Source of the DNA: Phycisphaerae bacterium
GTDB lineage: Bacteria; Planctomycetota; Phycisphaerae; SM23-33
Reading direction: 5' to 3'
Assembly (NCBI GenBank): GCA_003551645.1
Contig: PUND01000091.1
Coordinates: 1-55,287, forward strand
Length of the DNA: 55,287 nucleotides
In this document: one piece after another, positions 45,339 to 52,243 of the stretch
Layout: every line of letters starts with the position of its first letter
Numbering within the stretch: the stretch's first letter is position 1
Position numbers and translations under genes: made by a program
The notes under the pieces: model-generated
Told to the model about the DNA's origin: nothing
Databases searched by the model: none
Seen by the model: only the letters and a program-made list of their open reading frames with translations

Positions 45339-45800
45339 TTACCAATTCGTGTGGTCCGACGTATTGGCGTAGAAGTTTCCCGTCTCGGTGTTGAAGTACC
45401 AGCCGGGGTCGCCGCTGCCGTCCGGCTCGCCGGTTCCGAACGCCACATCACGGGCGTTGTCCGAGGCGAACGGGTTCGCCGGGAAATCCTGCAGATACGG
45501 ACCGTAGTCGTCACCGCTGGTGTCGCCGTACAGGTCGGTCGTGCCGGTCAGCCGATCAATGAAACCGCCCGTGTCTTCCGACCAGCTATTGCCGTCGTAA
45601 ACCATGTGCGGGTAGCGGTCCAGGTGCTGCACCTTGTAAAGCTGCAACTGACTTCGGATCGTCTGCAAGTCGGTCCTCAGAGCCGAAGCCCTGGCGTCCT
45701 GCGACGCCTCTGTGAACTGCGGTATCACGATCGCCGCCAGAATGCCCAGAATTATTACGACGATCAGAATCTCGACCAGTGTGAAACCCTTACGATACAT
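45339..45800 (-). CDS. Major pseudopilin GspG-like
   Basis: The 153-residue protein has leader MYRKG and the canonical FTLVEILIVVIILGILAAIV, with Glu at +5. QTIRSQLQLYKVQHLDRYPH and a C-terminal domain ending with GWYFNTETGNFYANT match the planctomycete GspG/PilA-like families. It is the first gene after the riboswitch leader and has a strong GGAGGA 7 bases before the ATG, so it is probably the most highly expressed subunit. No prepilin peptidase gene lies in the window. Confidence 0.92.
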   Translation of the reverse strand: MYRKGFTLVEILIVVIILGILAAIVIPQFTEASQDARASALRTDLQTIRSQLQLYKVQHLDRYPHMVYDGNSWSEDTGGFIDRLTGTTDLYGDTSGDDYGPYLQDFPANPFASDNARDVAFGTGEPDGSGDPGWYFNTETGNFYANTSDHTNW

Positions 45801-46248
45801 GCGCCTTCCTCCAAACTAGTTAGAAACAATACTCTCGGAACTACTCTGTCCCTGCCTCCGTGCCTCGATTTTTATCCCTGATGAACCGGTATTTCCGCCG
45901 CCGGCGTACGCCTGTGCACACCTGGCCGGTACAGGTGTCGAGGCAAAGCTCCACGCCTTACCACCAGCCCCTGCCGGTTGCCGCCCCGTCAGCCGGCCGG
46001 CTGTGGCTTGTTGCTCACCTCCCTTCGCCCGCGGCCTTCAAACCGGATATTTTCCTCGGACAGCCCGTCCTGCTTTAGGACCGGCCGTCGTGTGCCTGTG
46101 TGCTTCACCCCGGTTATCGGCGTCATCACGGCACGCCTTGACTAACGTGGCCACTCTAAATTCGGTTTTATGCGCCACACAGAACGCGGCTGCCGGCGGG
46201 GAATATGCGGTCAGGACGGACCGTCTCGCCGGACGGTTGGCGACCGGC
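45801..46248 (-). other. Long untranslated leader of the pilus operon
   Basis: About 450 bases separate the aptamer from the GspG start, unusually long for a riboswitch leader. I see the hairpin ACCGTC/GACGGT soon after the aptamer (~46218-46237) and a strong GGAGGA just before the ATG, but no clear intrinsic terminator with a U-run and no gene. Confidence 0.4.
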
Positions 46249-46339
46249 GGCTCCCTTCGGTAGCCCGGCGGCCCATTCGGACAGGACCCGTGGCTTTGCG
46301 TACCGTCCCACAGCGGACGGCGTGCCCTTTCGGGAAACC
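46249..46339 (-). ncRNA. Cyclic-di-GMP-I (GEMM) riboswitch
   Basis: On the minus strand the core ACGCAAAGCC of GEMM aptamers lies at 46301-46292, directly followed by ACGGGTCC. Upstream is GGGCAC (canonical GGGCAA), then the first hairpin with arms GCCGTCC / GGACGGT. After the core comes the second helical arm, closing with GCCGGGCTACCGAAGG, equivalent to AGCGGGGUUACCGAUGG of the Vibrio Vc2 aptamer. A P1 can be drawn between GGTTTCCC (46339-46332) and GGGAGCC (46255-46249). It lies upstream of the pilin operon, and c-di-GMP control of pilin genes by GEMM RNAs is known in other bacteria. The expression platform is not clear. A cGAMP-selective variant cannot be excluded. Confidence 0.75.
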
Positions 46340-46344
46340 TCTTT

Positions 46345-46584
46345 CCGGCCATAAGGCCGAAACGACGTGCAAAAAAACACTAGGATTCAGCCAGCCGCGT
46401 GGCAAACGGACCTGCGGTTTTTTTGCCGACCGCGCGGGCTGGACAAGGCGGGACGGACCTTCATGGATGGCAACAGCGGGTTCTAACCGCATCCGCTTTG
46501 AAGAGGCCGACAACTCGGAGTCGTGAATCACATATGGACATGTTGTCCCCTCCGGCCGCCAATCGAGACCCCGGCCCCTTACTG
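46345..46584. other. Intergenic region upstream of the riboswitch
   Basis: Between the signalling gene ending at 46585 and the aptamer there is no gene. A hairpin with arms TTTCGGCC / GGCCGGAAA (one bulged G) lies directly 5' of the aptamer. Confidence 0.4.
46377..46405 (-). promoter_or_regulatory. Possible promoter of the riboswitch/pilus transcript
   Basis: TTGCCA (46405-46400) and TAGTGT (46382-46377) are spaced by 17 bases on the minus strand, about 40 bases before the aptamer. The -35 is good and the -10 poor. I saw no sigma-54 type GG-N10-GC pair in its place. Confidence 0.2.
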
Positions 46585-48264
46585 CTAAGACCTGTCGGAA
46601 TCCTCCAGTGCGTTCCTGCACCGGCACATAAGCTCATCCACCTTGAAGGGCTTGGTCAAAACATTTGCCGATTCTTCCTCATTCGCCCGCAGAATCGAAT
46701 GGTTCGGGTCGTATCCAAACGCGGTGGTCAGCACCACGGCGGTGTCAGGACGGGCCTGCTTGGCGGCTGCGAACACCTCGTAGCCGTTGGCGCCCGGCAT
46801 GCGAATGTCCGAGATCACCAGATCGTAATCGCCCCGGCGAATCTTTTCGATGGCGTCGGCTCCGTCGGCGGCGGTCTCCACCATACAGCCACATGGTTTC
46901 AGCACGTCGACGAGCGTCTGGCGGATCGTCGCCTCGTCGTCGGCCACGAGTACGCGGCGGCCCTCCAGCGACGGCTCGCAACCGTCTTGCTGCGGCGATC
47001 CCGACAGAACACCGGTCTCGAACGCATGGGTGTAGTCGTGAATCGTCTTGCGCGCGGCGTGCGCCCGTTCAATGATGTCGGTGAGCCGGCCGCGGATATC
47101 GTCGTGACCGATGTAGTCGTCCTTCAGTTCCGTCGCCTCGGTGATGATGTCGGTGAGCGGGCCGGCAAGGTCCGCCGATATGGACCCGCTTACCTGGGTA
47201 TGGGTCGTGTGTCGCTCCGAGACCAGCAGATTCAGCGTATTCAGGGCCATCGCGATGTAGTTGGCGAAGATTTCGGCGAACTGACGGTCCTCCTCGCCGA
47301 ATACCGCCGGTGTGCAACTCTCGACGTTCAGCACGCCGATGACCTTGTCGTAGAGTCGCAGCGGGACGGTCAAGCTGCTGCGCGCCTCGCTCAGGCCGGA
47401 GACATAACGCGGGTCGGACCTCACGTCCGGGCAGATGTAGCTTCGTCCGGTCGCCGCGACGTATCCGCTGATGCCGTTGTCTTCGGTGCTGGCGAAAAGC
47501 TCGTATCGCTCCGGAGCATTATCCAGCCCTTCCGAGACCAGGACCTCCAGCCGGTTGGTCTGCTCATCCAGCAGCAGCACGGCGAAATGCTCGTAGTCGA
47601 GCACATCGCGACTGTAGCGGATGATCCGGTCCTCAAGCAGCTTGATGCGATCCTGTGCGTCCAGGCGTGAGAGAATGTCGTGATCGAACCGCACCAGTTC
47701 CCGTCCGGCACGGTCGATGGCGTTGAGCTTGAGCTGCTGACGCCGCTGAACGGTCGCATCAACAACCACGGCCGCGACCTGTCGCAGTATCCCGCCACGG
47801 TCGCGGACCGGTGAACAGATTATCTCGTAGTAGCGGCCGTCCCCGGGCCGGATGCTGAAGCGCTTCCCGTGACCGCCGCGGGAGTCGCCGCCGGTGGCAA
47901 AGTCCTCGAACGCCTCGACACACACCTTGCCAACGCGCTGAAGAACCTTTTCCGGGAACTCCCGCAGGCGGCGGTTGGCCCATACAAGCTCGCCGCCGGG
48001 ACCGACGATGCACACGCCGTCGCCGATGGTGTCCAGAATAACCGATGCCTGCTGGGTGACGACGCCTCGCTCCAGCGGCAGGAAATCCGCGGTCTCGGCG
48101 AGCACCGCATCGAAACGATCCTGCCGCATCGCCTCCAGGGCCTCATCCAGCTCCGTGGCAACGGACACCTGAAAATGCTCTCGAAGGAAGTCGAGGATCC
48201 CTTCCGCCTCAAGGGCGGGTCCCCGCAACACCAGCAGCTTCCGAAGGTCTGTCTTCTCAGCCAT
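46585..48264 (-). CDS. Multi-domain signalling protein: degenerate REC-PAS-GAF-REC
   Basis: The 559-residue protein has an N-terminal receiver-like domain (~5-75) in which the phospho-Asp is missing (FDAVLAETADFLP). Next come a PAS domain (~78-180: VILDTIGDGVCIVGPGGELV), a GAF domain (~195-360: GISGYVAATGRSYICPDVRS), a helical linker (~380-425) resembling a dimerisation helix pair, and a C-terminal receiver (~435-555). The last has LVADDEA, ISDIRMPG, LTTAFG and TKPF. No HATPase or output domain is present, so it cannot autophosphorylate. It should receive phosphate from another kinase. Start at ATG 48264; a TTG at 48297 is an alternative. It lies upstream of the pilus leader on the same strand. 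Confidence 0.8.
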   Translation of the reverse strand: MAEKTDLRKLLVLRGPALEAEGILDFLREHFQVSVATELDEALEAMRQDRFDAVLAETADFLPLERGVVTQQASVILDTIGDGVCIVGPGGELVWANRRLREFPEKVLQRVGKVCVEAFEDFATGGDSRGGHGKRFSIRPGDGRYYEIICSPVRDRGGILRQVAAVVVDATVQRRQQLKLNAIDRAGRELVRFDHDILSRLDAQDRIKLLEDRIIRYSRDVLDYEHFAVLLLDEQTNRLEVLVSEGLDNAPERYELFASTEDNGISGYVAATGRSYICPDVRSDPRYVSGLSEARSSLTVPLRLYDKVIGVLNVESCTPAVFGEEDRQFAEIFANYIAMALNTLNLLVSERHTTHTQVSGSISADLAGPLTDIITEATELKDDYIGHDDIRGRLTDIIERAHAARKTIHDYTHAFETGVLSGSPQQDGCEPSLEGRRVLVADDEATIRQTLVDVLKPCGCMVETAADGADAIEKIRRGDYDLVISDIRMPGANGYEVFAAAKQARPDTAVVLTTAFGYDPNHSILRANEEESANVLTKPFKVDELMCRCRNALEDSDRS

Positions 48265-48342
48265 ACTCGGCAGCGCCTTGCCGGACGTAAAACTCAATAA
48301 TATCCAGCTTATCGGTATTTTACGACTCCCAGCCCACTGTCG

Positions 48343-49260
48343 TCAACGATTTCGTGCACTTACGCGCGTAATTCTCCTTTCCGACAGCCCGTCTAGCAGG
48401 GCCGTTACCGCATCGGCCGCATCGGTAACCCGCACCTGGCGCCGGACTATCCGGCCGTCGTCCAGCCCGACCATCGCCCAAGCGTGCCAGCCGCCGCGGG
48501 CCAGACCCACATGCACGGCCACGCAACTGTTGCAACCGGCCCCCAGCCGCCGCAGCACCGCGCGTTCGCACATCAGACGCCGACTAGCTATCGGATCATC
48601 AATGCGTCGCAGAAGCGGAACCAGCACCGGGTCTTCCCGGCGACACTGAATCGCCAGGGCGCCCTGTCCCGCCGCCGGTATCATCTCCTCCACCGCGAGC
48701 GGCCTCACCCGCCCTGCGAACCGGGCCAAGAGTCCGCTGCGATGCAGCCCCGCCATCGCCACCACGACCGCGTCCAGACCGTCTGCGCCTTCACCAACCC
48801 GCCGGAGGCGCGTATCCAGGTTGCCCCGAATCGCAACCACGTTCAGGCCCGGCCGACGGTCGAGCAACTGCGCCCTTCTGCGCAAGCTGCCGGTCCCCAC
48901 GACGGCCCCATGCCGAAGTTCGTCCGGAGAGCCGCCGCCGACCGAGACCAGCGCATCGCGAGCGTCCGCCCGGGCCGGAACCGCGCCGATGCACAGGCCC
49001 CGGGGATCGTCAGCGGGCATGTCCTTGGCCGAGTGAACCGCCAGGTCAAGCCGGCCGTCGCGCAAGGCATCTTCCAGCTCGGCCGTGAACAACCCCTTTC
49101 CCCCGACCTGAGCAAGGGGGCCCGCCTGCCGGTCGCCCCTTGTGCTCATCACCACAAGCTCACACCTAACGCCGCGGACCCCCCGCAGCAACTCAGCCAC
49201 CTCCCGGGCCTGGGCGATGGCCAGACGACTGCCTCTGGTGCCAATGCGTAGCTGGTTCAT
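48343..49260 (-). CDS. hemC: Porphobilinogen deaminase (hydroxymethylbilane synthase)
   Basis: HemC joins four porphobilinogens to hydroxymethylbilane in tetrapyrrole synthesis. The 305-residue length is normal. IGTRGSRLAIAQA at the start, the catalytic Asp80 in AVHSAKDMP, GTGSLRRRAQL, IRGNLDTRLRR and the dipyrromethane cofactor Cys243 in LGAGCNSCVAVH are all visible. No other heme gene is adjacent. A CATAAT lies 8 bases before the ATG, so a leaderless message is possible but unproven. Confidence 0.95.
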   Translation of the reverse strand: MNQLRIGTRGSRLAIAQAREVAELLRGVRGVRCELVVMSTRGDRQAGPLAQVGGKGLFTAELEDALRDGRLDLAVHSAKDMPADDPRGLCIGAVPARADARDALVSVGGGSPDELRHGAVVGTGSLRRRAQLLDRRPGLNVVAIRGNLDTRLRRVGEGADGLDAVVVAMAGLHRSGLLARFAGRVRPLAVEEMIPAAGQGALAIQCRREDPVLVPLLRRIDDPIASRRLMCERAVLRRLGAGCNSCVAVHVGLARGGWHAWAMVGLDDGRIVRRQVRVTDAADAVTALLDGLSERRITRVSARNR

Positions 49261-49360
49261 GGCCGAACATTATGCGCTGCGCAGCGGCCGGAAGACAGCC
49301 GTTGAACCCCGCGGGGAAGAACGGACCGCCGAAGACACAAACTCCCCCTGCGACACGGCC

Positions 49361-51229
49361 TCACATCTTGCGGCTGCGCTCGAGGACGTCCTTCAACTGA
49401 TCGCAGGTCTTGTTGACCTGGGTTTCCTTCAAGTCAAGGATGTCCCGCAGCGCCTCGCCGATCGCGGGGATATACTTCTCTATATAGCTCCGCTTCTTCA
49501 GCTCCTGCCGCATGCGGACGGTCCGGCGGACGTGGCGGCCGAGCTTGCGCCCGCAGTCCTGCAGAGCCAGGCGGATTTCCTTGGTTATCTCCGGGTAGGA
49601 GGCAATGGCCTCCTTCGACTCGCTCGTGAACGGAACCCACACCGACGCCATGTGCACAACGACCGTCAGCGGCCCCGCCGGCAGCGCGCCGCGCGACTGG
49701 GGTATGCCGTACGACCGCCAGTTCATACCGAGCACCGATTTGAAAACAGCACACGATGACTGCTGATACAGAAGCGGCACGCGGTTGGCGAAACGCATCA
49801 CCTTGGCCAGCGGCGCTCCTTCGTCGTCTTTGGTCTTCTCGTCGCCGGGTGATGCGGTCTTCAGGCCGTCGCCGTTGTCGTCTTCGGTCTTTTCCGGCCG
49901 ACCGTAGGCCAGACCCGCCTCGATTATAAACGGGTTGCCTCGATACACCGCGGGCCTGCGTGTGGTGGTGGTGTAGAAAGCCGCGGGCACAACCTGCCTC
50001 AGGCCTCGCTCAAGCTCCTCTTCGCCGATGGGCACCACGCAGTCTGTCGAAGGAGCAAGTATTTTGGTGTTCTGTATCGCCTGGTAAAGGGCCTTTGCGC
50101 CTTCGCCGTTGACGCTCTTCACTCGAGCGTTCTTTCGGATGCCGGACCTGTCGATTATCTCCCTGGCCACCCGCGGCGAGACTCGCGAGAAGCTGCCGGT
50201 CAGGAACTGCTGCACCGAGTTGGCGCGGGTGTCGTGCATCATCTTTATGAGCACGCCAAGCTCCACCCCATAGGGGTGCGGTCGGATTTCGCGAGGTATC
50301 GGCGGTAGCTCCTTCACGCTTGCGTCGTAGCGGTCCTGCCTGCCGTCGGGGGCGTGATAGATTAGCGTAACATGCGGGTTGGCGATGGCGGTCTGCTCGA
50401 GGTAGTCGTCAACGCTCTGGCGGCCTCGCAGGTACCGCGCCTCAAGCTCTATCTCCACGCTGGTGCCGTGGTCCCGGTCCCATTCGATCGGTTCGTCGCG
50501 GATTATTACCGGGCGATTCTTCTGTGTGTCTATCTGAAGCTCGTAATGATGCGCCTTGGAGCGGCCGGACGTTCGCGAGATTATCTTTATGGGCCGGCCG
50601 GTGGTCAGCAGCCCGTACATGCCCGCCGCGGAGATGCCGATGCCCTGCTGGCCGCGACTCATCCGCAGCCGGTGAAACTTGCTGCCGTACAGCAGGCGGG
50701 CGAAGATGCTGGGGATCTGCTTGCGGACGATACCCGGTCCGTTGTCGGTGATGGCGACCTTGAAATGCGTCTCATCGAGCTGCTCTATGGCGATCTCGAC
50801 TACCGGCAGGACGCCGCCTTCCTCGCAGGCGTCCAGCGCGTTATCGACGGCCTCCTTGACCGTCGTCAGCAGCGCCTTGCGCGGGTTGTCGAAGCCGAGC
50901 AGATGCCGGTTCTTGGCGAAAAACTCGCTGATGGATATGTCCCGCTGATCGCGGGCCATCGACTCGGCCGTAGCGTATTTCGGGGGCTTTCGGCCTTTCA
51001 GCGAAGGCATTTCCCGCTTTTTGTCGGCCGAAGCTTCCCCGCCGGACTTGGTGCGTTTGCCGGAAGTCCCTCCCGAAGGCACTCGCTTGACAGACTTCTT
51101 GCCGCCCTTCTGGTTCGCGGCCTTTGCAGACTTCCTGGCGGAGGTCTTTCCGGACAATTTCGCGGAAGTCTTCTTCGATGCCTTCCCGCCGGTCTTTTTG
51201 GATTTCTTCCCGCTGCTTTTCTTTGCCAT
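49361..51229 (-). CDS. top6B: DNA topoisomerase VI subunit B, with histone H1-like N-terminal tail
   Basis: The 622-residue protein is the ATPase subunit of a type IIB topoisomerase, mainly archaeal and plant, and rare in bacteria. After a Lys/Ser/Thr/Ala-rich tail (1-~70) comes the GHKL ATPase: EAVDNALDACEEGG, DNGPGIV, GQQGIGISAAGMYG, where the ATP lid and transducer follow. The helix-two-turn-helix insert appears as FLTGSFSRVSPRVAREII, and the transducer has RGNPFIIEAGLAYG. A charged insert (EKTEDDNGDGLKTASPGDEK) lies at ~450. Start set at ATG 51229. The A subunit is not adjacent in this window; hemC follows. Whether it forms a heterotetramer elsewhere cannot be told. Confidence 0.93.
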   Translation of the reverse strand: MAKKSSGKKSKKTGGKASKKTSAKLSGKTSARKSAKAANQKGGKKSVKRVPSGGTSGKRTKSGGEASADKKREMPSLKGRKPPKYATAESMARDQRDISISEFFAKNRHLLGFDNPRKALLTTVKEAVDNALDACEEGGVLPVVEIAIEQLDETHFKVAITDNGPGIVRKQIPSIFARLLYGSKFHRLRMSRGQQGIGISAAGMYGLLTTGRPIKIISRTSGRSKAHHYELQIDTQKNRPVIIRDEPIEWDRDHGTSVEIELEARYLRGRQSVDDYLEQTAIANPHVTLIYHAPDGRQDRYDASVKELPPIPREIRPHPYGVELGVLIKMMHDTRANSVQQFLTGSFSRVSPRVAREIIDRSGIRKNARVKSVNGEGAKALYQAIQNTKILAPSTDCVVPIGEEELERGLRQVVPAAFYTTTTRRPAVYRGNPFIIEAGLAYGRPEKTEDDNGDGLKTASPGDEKTKDDEGAPLAKVMRFANRVPLLYQQSSCAVFKSVLGMNWRSYGIPQSRGALPAGPLTVVVHMASVWVPFTSESKEAIASYPEITKEIRLALQDCGRKLGRHVRRTVRMRQELKKRSYIEKYIPAIGEALRDILDLKETQVNKTCDQLKDVLERSRKM

Positions 51230-51379
51230 CCCTGGCCGCCTCATCCTGCCCACAAACCGTGTTTACGAGTATTTCCGACGGTGTGGAATGTACCCGCACA
51301 GGCCCGGCGGCGTCAAGAAAGCCGCCGTCCCGCAACTCGATGCTGGCAATTTGACCCGCCGGCGCGCCTAATGTGCGGC

Positions 51380-52228
51380 ATGACAAAACGGATTATTTTC
51401 GGTTTTCTCATGATCGTCGCGGTCGCGGGTCTGCTGTATGGCGACTGGCGGCTGGTATCTTCGGCACACTCCTGGGCGGCCGGTCTGCCCATAGCCGTCG
51501 GGCTTATGTTCCTGGCGGCCGCGGGCCTGCGCGAGCTGGGCAAGCTGACCTCGGCCGTCGGCGTCAAACTGCTGCCGCTATCCGGGCTGCTTGCCGTCTG
51601 CGCCGTGGCGACGCTGCCGTGGTGGTGGCCGCGCCTTGCCGAATCGCCTCCGGGTGGGGGCGGTGTGCTGGCGGCTATTTCGCTGGCAGTTGCGGCGGTC
51701 TTCGCCGAGCAGATGCTGCGCGCCCGGGCAGCCGACGCCGTGCGCCGCACGGCCGTTACCGTGCTGGCCGTGGCCTATCTCGGTGTCGGCTCGGCATTGC
51801 TGCTGGCCGTGCGCATGGAGTTCGGCATACGGGCGCTGCTGCTGGTCCTGGCGGCGATAAAGTTCACCGATATCGGGGCGTACTTCACCGGAAACTTCGT
51901 CGGACGGCACAAGTTCATACCCTGGCTGTCGCCGGGCAAGAGCTGGGAAGGCCTCGGCGGCGGCATCGCCGCCGGAGCGATCGTCGCCCTGCTGGTCGCA
52001 TTGGTGCTTCGGCCGGAAGGCCTGGGGCTGCACTGGGCGCCACTTATCGGTGCGGCGCTCGGGCTGGCCGGTCAGTTCGCCGACCTCTGCGAGAGTTTGC
52101 TGAAGCGATCGGCGGAGGTTAAGGACACCGGCGCGGCCGTGCCGGAGTTCGGAGGCGTACTGGACATAATCGACTCGCCCCTGCTGGCCGCCGCCGTGGG
52201 CTACGCGCTGCTGGCGGTGCTTATCTGA
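51380..52228 (+). CDS. cdsA: Phosphatidate cytidylyltransferase
   Basis: CdsA makes CDP-diacylglycerol from phosphatidate and CTP. This 282-residue protein has about eight membrane helices and the C-terminal CDP-DAG synthase signature, SLLKRSAEVKDTGAAVPEFG then GVLDIIDS. In the standard signature the equivalents are PGHGG and DRxD; here His is Phe and Arg is Ile, while the KD and DxxD acidic residues are kept. Such changes may be lineage-typical. ATG 51371 or 51380; neither has a ribosome binding site. It is divergent from top6B, with a ~150-base gap. Confidence 0.87.
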   Translation: MTKRIIFGFLMIVAVAGLLYGDWRLVSSAHSWAAGLPIAVGLMFLAAAGLRELGKLTSAVGVKLLPLSGLLAVCAVATLPWWWPRLAESPPGGGGVLAAISLAVAAVFAEQMLRARAADAVRRTAVTVLAVAYLGVGSALLLAVRMEFGIRALLLVLAAIKFTDIGAYFTGNFVGRHKFIPWLSPGKSWEGLGGGIAAGAIVALLVALVLRPEGLGLHWAPLIGAALGLAGQFADLCESLLKRSAEVKDTGAAVPEFGGVLDIIDSPLLAAAVGYALLAVLI

Positions 52229-52243
52229 GCGGTGGATTTGCCT

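Noticed and set aside
45970..46030. Second GEMM-like element (AGCAACAAGCCACAGCC on the minus strand)
   Set aside because: It resembles the core only partly, with an insertion in GCAAAGCC, and I could not draw the two flanking helices.
49258..49280. Leaderless hemC promoter (CATAAT 8 bases before ATG)
   Set aside because: No acceptable -35 at 16-18 bases; too weak to annotate.
50372..51379. In-frame extension upstream of cdsA
   Set aside because: It lies antisense to top6B and has no membrane-protein or CdsA-like sequence; CdsA homology begins only at 51371-51380.
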